A stretch of 64,000 bases of DNA from Sulfitobacter sp. THAF37 (GCF_009363555.1 NZ_CP045372.1:2739501-2803500); one strand, 5' to 3'; positions 36,385 to 44,907 are shown, counted from the stretch's first letter. Made by a program: numbers and translations. Notes: a model not told the origin generated them from the letters alone.

Positions 36385-37271
36385 ATGCGGGTCTCTCCGG
36401 AAACGTAAAGGGCGGTGGCGGCAAGCGCCTGGTGCAGCGCCGCGTCGGCAAGCACGCCGCCGCGTTCTGCCGCGATATGGGCGGCCATGAAGGTATCGCC
36501 CGCGCCGGTCACGCGGGCCACCTGCACGGACGGCGGTGTCTGGGTCAGCATGCTGTCCGGGTCGGCCACCGTGGCGGGGTTGCCGCCGTCCGTGACCACG
36601 GCACGGGCCGCCCCGCGCGCCAGCAGCCCCGCCGCCGCCGCGCGGGAATCGCTGAATTCGGCCTGGCACAGCAGACCCGCTTCTTCGAGGTTGACATAAA
36701 GCGTTCCGCGTCCCGCCTTGACGAAGGGCCCCAGGCGCAGCGCCTTGCCGGGCGAGGCCGGGGCGACGCGCAGATCGGCATGGGCCAGCAGCGGGCTGTC
36801 GGCCATGCGGTCGAGCAGGTCGATGGTCAGGTTGCCGTCAAGCGCCACCGCCCCGGTATAGGGCTGCGGCAGGCGTCCGTCGGACAGCGGCCCGAGGATC
36901 TTGTCGCCGGCCGCTTCGAGGGAATGGGCATCGGCGATGGCGGCGATCAGCCCGTTGGCCGCTTCGACGGCCATGTAGCGGTCGGTGGGCAGGTCGTCCG
37001 AGCGGTAGATCAGGTCGGTGATCAGCCCGCGGGCCGCGCAGGCGGCGATCAGCTCATCGCCCTCGGGGTCGCGGCCCACTGCCGACAGCAGCGCGGGCGC
37101 AAGTCCGAAGCGCGACAGGGCCATGCCGATGTTCAGCGCCACCCCGCCGGGCAGGCGGCTGATCCGCCCCGGCATGTCAAAGCCCTGTCGCATGGGCTTG
37201 TCGCAGCGGCCGATGATGTCCCACAGGACCGAGCCGATGCACAGAATGTCGGGAGAATGCGATGCCGTCAT
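36381..37271 (-). CDS. psuK: PfkB-family sugar kinase, probable pseudouridine kinase
   Basis: The 296-residue kinase has the PfkB signatures: the N-terminal ILCIGSVLWDIIG, the glycine pair region RLPGGVALNIGMALSRFG near 38-55, and the anion-hole and catalytic base motif VTGAGDTFMAAHIA near 255. PsuK phosphorylates pseudouridine so that PsuG can cleave it. The coupling to psuG (ATGA overlap) supports this substrate over ribose or fructose, although PfkB specificity cannot be read directly. Confidence 0.88.
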   Translation of the reverse strand: MTASHSPDILCIGSVLWDIIGRCDKPMRQGFDMPGRISRLPGGVALNIGMALSRFGLAPALLSAVGRDPEGDELIAACAARGLITDLIYRSDDLPTDRYMAVEAANGLIAAIADAHSLEAAGDKILGPLSDGRLPQPYTGAVALDGNLTIDLLDRMADSPLLAHADLRVAPASPGKALRLGPFVKAGRGTLYVNLEEAGLLCQAEFSDSRAAAAGLLARGAARAVVTDGGNPATVADPDSMLTQTPPSVQVARVTGAGDTFMAAHIAAERGGVLADAALHQALAATALYVSGETRI

Positions 37272-37322
37272 GGCATCGGTTTACCCGCGCTCCGGCGGCG
37301 GGCGCAAGACGTTATGCCGCCG

Positions 37323-38141
37323 TCATTGCGGCACTTCGAAGCTCAGCGCCGCCCAGAGCGTTTCCCAGACCGGCGCATCTTCGGTTTCGCCCGCGTCCGG
37401 GGCCTCGCGCAGGACCACGGCGTCAAAGAGATATTCGTGACCGGGGGTGACGGGAATCCGGGCGATGCCTTGCGCGTCGGTGCGGTGCAGGGTGATGCTG
37501 ACGCTGTCGTCGGGCGCGCGGTCAAAGACCTCGACCTGCGCGTCGGGGCGGGGGGCGCCGCCGTAGGTCAGCTTGACCTCCATCGGGCCCTGGAACTCTG
37601 CATCATAGGGGTTGGTCAGCGCCGTGAATTCGGTCGCAAGGCCCACCGTCTGGTCGGCGCCAGCACCGGTTCCCACCCCGATGAGCGCCTTGACGTGGCG
37701 GGTATAGCGTTCGCGCACGCGCTCCTTGCTCCAGCCGTTGGCTTCGTGCGTGGCCAGGGCGTCCGCGAAACCCTTGTGCTCGGTGAAGCGGACGAACTTC
37801 TCCCACTCCCGGTAGGTCACGTATTGCGGTGTCGATTCGTAGACCACGGCCACCAGCGCATCGTCGACCGGGGCCTCCACGTTCAGCGCGGGGCGGTCGC
37901 CCGCCCGGGGCTTGAGCCGGGTGCCCACGCCATCCGCGACCATCACGTAAAGATGGGTGCTTTTGTTGAAATGGGAGAGCGTGTTGCCGATGAATTCCTC
38001 ACCATTCTTGAAATCGCCCTGTATGGTGCCGCCATTCTCGACTTGATAGTCGAGCGGTTCGATCCAGAATTCATGGGACAGGGCCGGTGCCAGAGGCAGG
38101 GCACAGAGGGCGGCGGGCAGAAGAAGTCGGGACAGGTACAT
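37323..38141 (-). CDS. DUF4198-type exported protein
   Basis: The 272-residue product has a signal peptide of about 22 residues (MYLSRLLLPAALCALPLAPA, then LSHEF), so it is periplasmic. The mature part starts with HEFWIEPLDYQV and ends in an immunoglobulin-like region (APRPDAQVEVFDR...GIARIPVTPGHEYLFDAVVLRE). DUF4198 proteins are often next to metal transport genes such as nickel or cobalt systems. Its start codon overlaps that of the divergent HupE-like gene by two bases, leaving no space for promoters between them. Confidence 0.8.
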   Translation of the reverse strand: MYLSRLLLPAALCALPLAPALSHEFWIEPLDYQVENGGTIQGDFKNGEEFIGNTLSHFNKSTHLYVMVADGVGTRLKPRAGDRPALNVEAPVDDALVAVVYESTPQYVTYREWEKFVRFTEHKGFADALATHEANGWSKERVRERYTRHVKALIGVGTGAGADQTVGLATEFTALTNPYDAEFQGPMEVKLTYGGAPRPDAQVEVFDRAPDDSVSITLHRTDAQGIARIPVTPGHEYLFDAVVLREAPDAGETEDAPVWETLWAALSFEVPQ

Positions 38142-39330
38142 GCAACACACTTTCACTAGGATGCTTTCAAAGCTGGCAGCGACACTGCTTTTGTCAAGTG
38201 CGCTGATAGTGCTGGCGCTGCGCGCGCAGGCGCATGAGCTGCAACCGACGATTGCGGATCTCACGGTGAACGGCGACACGGCCGAGCTGGTGCTGCGCAT
38301 CAATCCGGATGCCTTTCTGGCGGGCATCGACCTGGACGGCATGGACGATACCGACAACGCGGAGAATGCCGAAAGCTATGACACCCTGCGGGCCCTGCCG
38401 CCCGAACAGATCGTCACCCGGCTGCCGGCGCTGCTGGAGCGGTGGAACGCGCTGCCGCTGCTGAGCGCCGACGGCGCGCCGGTGCCATTGCGCAGCGCGC
38501 GGATCCGGATGGACGAGGACATCGGCCCCGAATTCGCGCGGCTGGCGGACTGGACATTGCGCGGCACGGTGGACCCGAGGGCCGAGGTGGTGCAGGTCAG
38601 CTGGCCGGACGGGGGCGGGGCGCTGGTGTTGCGCCAGCAGGGGGTCGACGAACCCTTTACCGGCTATCTCGACGGGGGCGACAGCAGCCCCGAGATCGCG
38701 CTGCAAGGCGGTGCCGAGCAGAGCGGGCTGAGCACCTTCATCGGCTACATCCGGGTAGGGTTCGATCACATCCTGCCCAAGGGGCTGGATCATATCCTGT
38801 TCGTGCTGGGGCTGTTCCTGTTGTCGACGCAGCTGCGGCCGCTGGTCTGGCAGGTGTCGGCATTCACCCTGGCGCATACGGTGACGCTGGCATTGGGGGC
38901 GCTGGGGCTGGTGCGGGTCCCGGCCGAGATCGTGGAGCCGCTGATCGCCGCCTCGATCGTCTATGTCGCCGTCGAGAACATCTTTTTCCACCGGCTGAGC
39001 CGGTGGCGGCCCCTGGTGATTTTCGGCTTCGGCCTGCTGCACGGGCTGGGGTTTGCGTCGGTGCTGGGAGAGTTCGGGCTGCCGCCCGGCCAGTTCGTCC
39101 CGGCGCTCATCGGGTTCAACCTGGGCGTGGAGCTGGGTCAGCTGGCCGTCATTGCCCTCGCCGCGCTGTTGCTGTGGGGGGCGGTTCTGGCGGCGCGGCG
39201 GGCGCAGCTGGAAGGGCAGGAAGAGCTGGTCACGGAATACCCGGTGATGTTCCGTGCCGTTTCGGTAACGGGGTCGTTGCTCATCGCGCTGATCGGGGCG
39301 TATTGGGTGGTGGAGCGCGTGTTGCTGTAG
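38140..39330 (+). CDS. HupE/UreJ-like membrane protein
   Basis: The 396-residue protein begins with a signal peptide (to about residue 31, ALRAQA), then has an exported domain of about 170 residues. The C-terminal half has about six to seven membrane helices with the HupE/UreJ_2 signatures GFDHILPKGLDHILFVLGLFLL, FTLAHTVTLALGALG and FGLLHGLGFASVL. The histidines in these helices are conserved in the family and may handle nickel, cobalt or another metal. ATG 38161 is an alternative start. It pairs head-to-head with the DUF4198 gene. Confidence 0.82.
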   Translation: MQHTFTRMLSKLAATLLLSSALIVLALRAQAHELQPTIADLTVNGDTAELVLRINPDAFLAGIDLDGMDDTDNAENAESYDTLRALPPEQIVTRLPALLERWNALPLLSADGAPVPLRSARIRMDEDIGPEFARLADWTLRGTVDPRAEVVQVSWPDGGGALVLRQQGVDEPFTGYLDGGDSSPEIALQGGAEQSGLSTFIGYIRVGFDHILPKGLDHILFVLGLFLLSTQLRPLVWQVSAFTLAHTVTLALGALGLVRVPAEIVEPLIAASIVYVAVENIFFHRLSRWRPLVIFGFGLLHGLGFASVLGEFGLPPGQFVPALIGFNLGVELGQLAVIALAALLLWGAVLAARRAQLEGQEELVTEYPVMFRAVSVTGSLLIALIGAYWVVERVLL

Positions 39331-39355
39331 CGCGCCCCCGCGGTCCTGCGGTGTT

Positions 39356-39976
39356 TCAGCCCATGTCGGCGATAAACCCGCCCAGGGCCGCGACGGGATC
39401 CTCCGCCTTCCAGATTTCGTCACCGATGCCGAAGAAATCGGTAAAGGGCGCCAGGGTCCGCACCATCTGCGCGTCAAGCGCGCCTTCGGCCACCACCGGC
39501 ACTTCGATCACTTCGGACCACCATTGGAAAAGGGCGGTTTCCGCATGGCTGCCGTCGCCCAGCGCCGAGGGCTGCACGGGGCCGAAGCTGATGTAATCGG
39601 CGCCCGCTTCGCCGGCGGCCATGCCTTCGTGCTTGGAGGGGCCGCAGAAGCTGCCGACGATGGCGTCCTCGCCCAGTTCCTTGCGGGCGTGGCGCACGCT
39701 GCGGGCGGCGTCGTTCAGGTGGACGCCGTCCAGCCCCAGCCGTTCGACCATCAGCAGGTGGTCCGAGATCACCAGCGCCACGTCGCGGGTATGGGTCACG
39801 TCGCGCAGGGCGTCGGCGGCGCGGGACAGGCGGTCTTCGTCGCGGGTGGACAGGGCCAGCCGGACACAGGCCACCGGATGCGCATCGAGCACCGAGGCAA
39901 GGCGGTCGGGGAAGGTGCCCAGTTCGATTTCAGGCGGGGTGATCAGGTAGATCTGCGGCTTTTCCGGGGTGTCCAT
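39356..39976 (-). CDS. Thiamine phosphate synthase-like (ThiE/TenI) protein
   Basis: The 206-residue TIM-barrel protein has the TPS/TenI pattern: LITPPEIELGTFPDRL at the N-terminus, DGVHLNDAARSVRHAR near 90, and GSFCGPSKHEGMAAGEAGADYISFGPVQPSA near 115-145. ThiE joins thiazole and pyrimidine phosphates to thiamine phosphate. Several pyrophosphate-binding residues of true ThiE are not obvious here, and no other thi genes are adjacent, so it may be a ThiE-like protein of different role. AAGGA lies eight bases before the start at 39976. Confidence 0.8.
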   Translation of the reverse strand: MDTPEKPQIYLITPPEIELGTFPDRLASVLDAHPVACVRLALSTRDEDRLSRAADALRDVTHTRDVALVISDHLLMVERLGLDGVHLNDAARSVRHARKELGEDAIVGSFCGPSKHEGMAAGEAGADYISFGPVQPSALGDGSHAETALFQWWSEVIEVPVVAEGALDAQMVRTLAPFTDFFGIGDEIWKAEDPVAALGGFIADMG

Positions 39977-40077
39977 CGCGGCGGTCCTTTGCGGTCTCTG
40001 GCGGTCTGGGTACCCCAAGCCGCAGGGAAATGAAAACCTTTCTTGCGGGGCGGCGGAGGCGCCGGTAAGAGGCCCGC

Positions 40078-40833
40078 ATGAGCCAGCCCGTCAGCCCCCC
40101 GTCCATCCCGGCCTTTGTGCTGGTGCGCCCCCAGATGGGCGAGAACATCGGCGCCGCCGCGCGGGCGATGTGGAACTTCGGGCTGGATCACATGCGGGTC
40201 GTGGCACCGCGGGACGGCTGGCCGAACCCTTCGGCGGTGGCGATGGCCTCGGGCGCGGGGCGGCTGCTGGACGCGGCGCGGCTGTGCCCGGATCTGCCCG
40301 ATGCGCTGGCCGACTGCGATTTCGTGCTGGCCACCACCGCGCGGGGGCGCGACATGACCAAGCCGGTATACGCCCCCGAGGCGGCGATGTCCGAAGCCGC
40401 GCGCCGCATTTCCGAAGGCCAGCGGGTCGCGGTGATGTTCGGGCCGGAGCGCGCGGGGCTTGAGAACGAGGACGTGGCGCGGGCCAATGCCATCGTGTCG
40501 GTGCCGGTGAACCCTGCGTTCCCCTCGCTCAACCTTGCGCAATGCGTCTTGCTGATGGGATACGAATGGCGGCGTGCCACGGCGGAGGTCGCGGCGGTGA
40601 CGACCGAAATGGCGGGCACCGACTGGGCCAGCGGGCAGGAGGTCGAGCACCTGGCGGCGCATTACGAGGACCGGCTGGAGGAGGCTGGTTTCTTCTTTCC
40701 GGCGCACAAGGTCGGTTCGATGAAGCTGAACCTGCGCAACATGTGGTCGCGGATGCCGATGACGCGGGCCGACGTGCAGATGCTGCACGGGATGATGCGC
40801 CAGATGGTGCGCTGGAAGGAGCGGGGGGAGTAG
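40078..40833 (+). CDS. trmJ: tRNA (cytidine/uridine-2'-O-)-methyltransferase TrmJ
   Basis: The 251-residue SPOUT-class enzyme methylates the ribose at position 32 of certain tRNAs. The three family motifs are present: PQMGENIGAAARAMWNFGL near 19-37, VMFGPERAGLENEDVARAN near 120-138, and NPAFPSLNLAQCVLLMGYE near 143-161. The C-terminal helical extension of TrmJ is also there (MKLNLRNMWSRMPMTRADVQMLHGMMRQM). It is divergent from the ThiE-like gene. The composite repeat island begins 109 bases after its stop. Confidence 0.92.
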   Translation: MSQPVSPPSIPAFVLVRPQMGENIGAAARAMWNFGLDHMRVVAPRDGWPNPSAVAMASGAGRLLDAARLCPDLPDALADCDFVLATTARGRDMTKPVYAPEAAMSEAARRISEGQRVAVMFGPERAGLENEDVARANAIVSVPVNPAFPSLNLAQCVLLMGYEWRRATAEVAAVTTEMAGTDWASGQEVEHLAAHYEDRLEEAGFFFPAHKVGSMKLNLRNMWSRMPMTRADVQMLHGMMRQMVRWKERGE

Positions 40834-40942
40834 GCCGGACCGGGTCGGGCGATGCCGTGCCGGGAGGATGCGGCGGCGGTTTCGATCTCCATCGGGCCAG
40901 CCGGGGCGAACTGCCGTCAGCGAGGATACTACAGTCTGTACC

Positions 40943-41086
40943 GATGACGTCGCGTACAACGATGATGTCGCGTTCAACGATGACGCCGCATGCAACGATG
41001 ACGTCGCGTGCAACGACGGCGTCGCATGCACCGATGACGCCGCGTGCAACGATGACGTCGCGTGCAACGATGACGTCGCGTGCGGG
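40943..41086. repeat. Eight tandem 18-bp repeats
   Basis: The consensus is GATGACGTCGCGTGCAAC, with units starting at 40943, 40961, 40979, 40997, 41015, 41033, 41051 and 41069. Units differ at one to four positions and the last one ends in GGG. Because 18 is a multiple of three, every frame stays open on both strands and long artificial reading frames arise. No ribosome binding site and start in a sensible position precede it. It lies in the 740-base gap between trmJ and ctaA and abuts the palindrome at 41089. Confidence 0.92.
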
Positions 41087-41088
41087 AT

Positions 41089-41138
41089 CACATGTCCATG
41101 AAGACATGTCAAAAATGACATGTCTTCATGGACATGTG
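41089..41138. repeat. 50-bp perfect inverted repeat containing the shared core
   Basis: Two 23-bp arms match perfectly around an AAAA loop at 41112-41115. The inner 14 bp of each arm (ATGAAGACATGTCA and its complement) and the loop are identical to the palindrome at 6745-6776. The outer nine bases (CACATGTCC / GGACATGTG) are special to this copy. The right arm also forms the first bases of the 15-bp array. A perfect 23-bp stem is unusual in non-mobile bacterial DNA and would form a cruciform or strong RNA hairpin. No T-run follows. Confidence 0.93.
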
Positions 41139-41250
41139 TCTGTCCGACATGTGTCTGTCCGGCATGTGTCTGTCCGGCATGTGTCTGTCCGGCATGTGTC
41201 TGTCCGGCATGTGTCTGTCCGGCCTGTGTCTGTTCGGCATGCGTCTGTTC
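41131..41250. repeat. Eight tandem 15-bp repeats
   Basis: Units start every 15 bases from 41131. The first two read GACATGTGTCTGTCC, the next four GGCATGTGTCTGTCC, and the last two have further changes. Each unit contains the imperfect dyad GACATGTGTC, which resembles the arm of the neighbouring palindrome, so the array may have grown from it. All frames are open since 15 is a multiple of three. Bases 41251-41573 up to ctaA show nothing that I recognise. Confidence 0.92.
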
Positions 41251-41573
41251 GCGACAGGTGGCGTGGCTGTTCTCGCGCTGTTGCGACGATCGCACACATT
41301 CATTTCGGACAGTAATTTCGCACCGCAACGCCCCGGGCACCCTGACGATCAGAATGCGTCCCTGCGGCCCCTGCGCCGCGTTGGGTTCCATGTGCAGCGT
41401 CGCGCCCCTTCGGGTTGTGGATGATCCGCCCGGCCTCACTGCCCGTATACCGCCACGGGTCACATCCCGTTCCCAAGGGTGCGACACCGGACCCCGCCGC
41501 GAAACGCCGTGCCGCACTGGACCTTGCCCGCTGCGTGACCTACCAAGACACCAACCAGCAACCGAGGCGGAAT

Positions 41574-42728
41574 ATGGCTGAAAAACGCAAGTTGTTTGAA
41601 GACGTGGCCGAAACCGGTCCGACACGGCCCGTGGTCCAGACCGGGGTCATCGACAGGGGCAGGGGCGCCGGCCGCCGTGCGATGCGGATCTGGCTGATGG
41701 TCCTCTTTGCCCTCGTCTTTGTCATGATCGCGGTGGGCGGCATGACCCGGCTGACCGATTCAGGCCTGTCGATCACCGAATGGCGGCCCGTGACCGGGGC
41801 GCTGCCGCCCCTGAGCGAGGCGCACTGGCAGTCGGAGTTCGAGAAATACCAGGCCATCGACGAATTCCAGGTTCAGAACTCCTGGATGGAACTGTCTGAT
41901 TTCAAAAGGATCTACTGGTGGGAATGGGGGCACAGGCAGCTGGGCCGCGTGATCGGGCTGGTCTGGGCGCTGGGATACGGCTGGTTCGCCCTGCGCCGAC
42001 AGGTCCCGGCAGGCTGGCACGGGCGTCTGTTGTTGCTCGGGGCGCTGGGGGGCGCGCAGGGGGCCATCGGCTGGTGGATGGTGTCATCGGGTGTGACCAG
42101 CGGCGAAGGCGTGACCGACGTCGCCAGCTACCGGTTGGCGACGCACCTTGGCCTTGCCTTTGTCATCATGGGTTTCATCACCTGGTACATCCTGATGCTG
42201 GGCCGGTCCGAGCGCGACCTGATCCAGGCCCGCCGCGCCAAGGAACCGAAACAGTTCGGCATGGCGACGGGGCTGCTGCATCTGGCGTTTCTGCAGATTC
42301 TGCTGGGGGCGCTGGTGGCGGGAATCGACGCGGGCCGCTATTTTATCGACTGGCCGCTGATGCAGGGGCAGGTCTTTCCGCCGGACGCCTTCAACCTCAC
42401 GCCCGCATGGCGCAACTTCTTTGAAAATCCGGGGCTGGTGCAGTTCATCCACCGCGTGACCGGCTACCTTCTGCTGGTGTTCGGCATTGTCGTCTGGTTG
42501 CGCGGGCGGCGGTCGGCACATGCGACCACCCGGTTCGCCTTCAACGCCGTGATGGCGGCGCTGGCCCTGCAGATCGTGCTGGGCATCACCACGGTGCTTT
42601 ATGCCGCCCCGGTTCACATCGCGCTGCCGCATCAGGCGCTGGCTGTCGTGCTCTGGGTGCTGATCCTGCGGGCGCGCTTTCTGTCGGCCTATCCTGTTGC
42701 AACATCCCTGAGAGGTAATCGCCCATGA
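41574..42728 (+). CDS. ctaA: Heme A synthase, type 2 (CtaA/Cox15)
   Basis: The 384-residue inner membrane enzyme oxidises the C8 methyl group of heme O to make heme A for aa3-type cytochrome oxidase. It has eight hydrophobic segments. Family motifs include GGMTRLTDSGLSITEWRPVTG near 55-75, the haem-ligand histidines in WWEWGHRQLGRVIGLVW near 118, YRLATHLGLAFVIMG near 190, and FIHRVTGYLLL and LPHQALAVVLW later. The cysteine loop of the type 1 Bacillus enzyme is absent. It ends by overlapping the M32 peptidase start by four bases. Confidence 0.93.
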   Translation: MAEKRKLFEDVAETGPTRPVVQTGVIDRGRGAGRRAMRIWLMVLFALVFVMIAVGGMTRLTDSGLSITEWRPVTGALPPLSEAHWQSEFEKYQAIDEFQVQNSWMELSDFKRIYWWEWGHRQLGRVIGLVWALGYGWFALRRQVPAGWHGRLLLLGALGGAQGAIGWWMVSSGVTSGEGVTDVASYRLATHLGLAFVIMGFITWYILMLGRSERDLIQARRAKEPKQFGMATGLLHLAFLQILLGALVAGIDAGRYFIDWPLMQGQVFPPDAFNLTPAWRNFFENPGLVQFIHRVTGYLLLVFGIVVWLRGRRSAHATTRFAFNAVMAALALQIVLGITTVLYAAPVHIALPHQALAVVLWVLILRARFLSAYPVATSLRGNRP

Positions 42729-44200
42729 CCGCCTATGACGACCTGATGGCCCATCAGCGCGAGACCGAAGCCCTGGCACAGGTGGCCGGGCGTCTGGGCT
42801 GGGACCAGGAAACCATGATGCCGCGGGGCGCGGCGGCCCAGCGGGCGGAAGAGATGGCAGCGATGGAATCGGTGTTGCACGCACGCCGGGTGGACCCGCG
42901 CGTTGCGGATTGGCTGGCCGGGATCGACGACAGCACACTCGATCCCGTGGGCCGTGCCAACCTGCGCCACATCCGCCGGGACCATGAGCGTGCCACCAAG
43001 GTGCCGGCGCAGCTGGCGGCGCGGATTGCCCGTGTCACCTCGGAGGCGCAGGGCATCTGGGCCGAAGCGCGGGCGGCGGATGATTTCTCTGCCTTCGTGC
43101 CGACGCTGACCGAGGTGATCGCGCTGAAACGCGAGGAAGGTCAGGCGCTGGCCACGGCGGGCGATGTCTATGACGCGATGTTGCAGGACTACGAGCCGGG
43201 CACCACCGGCGACCAGATCGCGGCGATGTTCGACGCATTGCGCCCCGAGCTGAGCGAGTTGCGCGCCGCGGTCCGGGCCGCTGAGGCACCGCCGAAGCTG
43301 GAAGGTCTGTTCGACGAAGCCGCGCAGATGAAGCTGACCCGGCATCTGGCCAAGACCTTTGGCTACGATATGTCGATGGGCCGGGTGGACAAGGCGGTGC
43401 ATCCGTTCTCCTCGGGCTCGGGGCTGGACGTGCGGATCACCACCAGGACCAACCCCGCGGACCCGTTCAACTGCTTTTATTCCACCATCCACGAGGTCGG
43501 CCACGCGGCCTACGAGCAGGGAATCGACCGGGCCTTTCTGCTGACCCCGCTGGGCCGGGGCGTGTCCATGGGCGTGCACGAAAGCCAGAGCCGGATCTAC
43601 GAAAACCAGATCGGCCGCAGCCGCGCCTTCACCGGGTGGCTGTTCGGGCAGATGACGGAGGCCTTCGGCGACTTCGGCATCCCCGACGCCGACACGTTCT
43701 ACAGGGTCGTGAACCGGGTCAGCGACGGGTACATCCGGACCGAAGCGGACGAATTGCAGTACAATCTGCATGTCATGCTGCGCTTTGACCTGGAACGCGC
43801 CCTGGTCTCGCACGATCTGCAGGTGTCCGACCTTGAGGCGGCGTGGAACGACCGGTTCGAAGCCGATTTCGGCTATCCGGTGGACAGACCCTCGAACGGG
43901 GTCCTGCAGGATGTGCATTGGTCGGTGGGCCTGTTGGGCTACTTCCCGACCTATTCGCTGGGGAATGTCTATGCCGGATGCCTGCACGAGGCGATGCGCG
44001 CGGCACTGCCCAATCTCGATGCCGAACTCGCGCGGGGCGAGACGGGCAGCGCCACCGGCTGGCTGCGCGCGGCGGTCCAGACCCACGGCGGGCTGATGGA
44101 ACCGCGCGAGGTGATCGAACAGGCCACCGGGCATCCGCCGTCCGAGTCGCCGCTGCTGGGCTATCTGCGCAGGAAATTCTCTGGAATTTATGGCCTGTAG
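42725..44200 (+). CDS. Carboxypeptidase M32 (Taq type)
   Basis: The 491-residue metallopeptidase removes C-terminal amino acids. The zinc motif HEVGH is near residue 256 (TIHEVGHAAYEQG), followed by the third ligand in GVHESQSRIYEN. Other M32 signatures are the early LGWDQETMMPRGAA, DVRITTR near 236 and YNLHVMLRFDLERAL near 345. It is cytoplasmic and the length is normal. The ATG overlaps the ctaA stop by four bases, a coupling without obvious functional logic. Confidence 0.93.
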   Translation: MTAYDDLMAHQRETEALAQVAGRLGWDQETMMPRGAAAQRAEEMAAMESVLHARRVDPRVADWLAGIDDSTLDPVGRANLRHIRRDHERATKVPAQLAARIARVTSEAQGIWAEARAADDFSAFVPTLTEVIALKREEGQALATAGDVYDAMLQDYEPGTTGDQIAAMFDALRPELSELRAAVRAAEAPPKLEGLFDEAAQMKLTRHLAKTFGYDMSMGRVDKAVHPFSSGSGLDVRITTRTNPADPFNCFYSTIHEVGHAAYEQGIDRAFLLTPLGRGVSMGVHESQSRIYENQIGRSRAFTGWLFGQMTEAFGDFGIPDADTFYRVVNRVSDGYIRTEADELQYNLHVMLRFDLERALVSHDLQVSDLEAAWNDRFEADFGYPVDRPSNGVLQDVHWSVGLLGYFPTYSLGNVYAGCLHEAMRAALPNLDAELARGETGSATGWLRAAVQTHGGLMEPREVIEQATGHPPSESPLLGYLRRKFSGIYGL

Positions 44201-44361
44201 GTCCCGATGAGCATTTTTTCGCCAAGTATGTCCTAATAAATGTGCGGCAATTCGGTATCAGCAGGTGCAATCGGCCGTTGAATTGAATACAGGACTTTCA
44301 GTGCCTTTTGATACATGCCATAAGGGCTGTGAACAGAAATACTCTTGGGAGTTTGGTCCAG

Positions 44362-44703
44362 ATGAAGAAGATTTTCGCACTCACCGCAGCTGTCGCGATG
44401 ACCGTCGCCGCAGGTGCCTCCGCACAAACCACCACTCAGGCCGCAGTTCTGGGTAACTCCGGCGTTGAGGGCTACCCCACCAACGTTCAGGGTACCAATG
44501 GCCAGATCTACGCCTGCACGGCACCCACAACCATCGACGGCGTACTTGCGCGTCGTTGCATCCAGCCTAGCGGTGGGTCGCTCTTTGATGCCGGTGCCGG
44601 CCTTGGCACTGGTGCTGCTGTCGCAGGCGCAGCTCTGGCGCTGATCGTCCTGGCCGCCAATGACGGCAGCTCGGGCACGACCACGACAACGACCGTAGAC
44701 TAA
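44362..44703 (+). CDS. Small exported protein of unknown function
   Basis: The 113-residue product has a classic signal peptide (MKKIFALTAAVAMTVAAGASA, cut before QTTTQ), so the mature protein of about 90 residues is exported. It has one cysteine pair (IYACTAPTT...ARRCIQPS), a glycine- and alanine-rich hydrophobic stretch (about 78-100) that could be a membrane helix, and a threonine-rich tail. I recognise no family. The gene stands alone with a strong terminator behind it, which suggests a monocistronic, possibly abundant message. Confidence 0.75.
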   Translation: MKKIFALTAAVAMTVAAGASAQTTTQAAVLGNSGVEGYPTNVQGTNGQIYACTAPTTIDGVLARRCIQPSGGSLFDAGAGLGTGAAVAGAALALIVLAANDGSSGTTTTTTVD

Positions 44704-44749
44704 TAAGTCAGCCGCCGCCCCAAGCGGGGCGCGCGCGCGAAGCAGATGA

Positions 44750-44781
44750 AACCCCCGCGCAGATGAGTGCGGGGGTTTTTT
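44750..44781 (+). terminator. Intrinsic terminator of the small exported protein
   Basis: AACCCCCGC (44750-44758) pairs with GCGGGGGTT (44769-44777) around a ten-base loop, followed by six T. It ends the plus-strand message of the 113-residue protein in the convergent gap with gyrA. Confidence 0.9.
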
Positions 44782-44875
44782 CGTGCCGATTCAGGGGTTT
44801 CAGCCGTTTTACTTTTCAGCCGTCTTACGGCGTGACCGTTTGCCGATCAGCCGCCGCGCCCAAACAGACGCAGAC

Positions 44876-44907
44876 AAAAAAGCGCCCCCGACCGGGACCG
44901 GAGGCGC
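44876..44907 (-). terminator. Intrinsic terminator of gyrA
   Basis: On the minus strand GCGCCTCCG (44907-44899) pairs with CGGGGGCGC (44890-44882), including one T-G pair, around an eight-base loop. Six T follow (44881-44876). It lies 55 bases beyond the gyrA stop. On the plus strand the hairpin is preceded by six A, so it may work in both directions. Confidence 0.85.

Noticed and set aside
40943..41250. CRISPR array
   Set aside because: The units are contiguous without spacers, the repeats are only 15 or 18 bp, and there are no cas genes.
40542..41315. Plus-strand frames with repeated peptides (MTSRAT and VSVRH types) across the island
   Set aside because: Several frames are open at once with different repeat peptides, none has a credible ribosome binding site and start, and codon use differs from the neighbouring genes.
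39943..41625. 560-codon minus-strand frame through the repeat island, with repeated peptides such as AGQTH
   Set aside because: It also runs antisense to trmJ; the 18- and 15-bp units keep every frame open, so openness is no evidence of coding.
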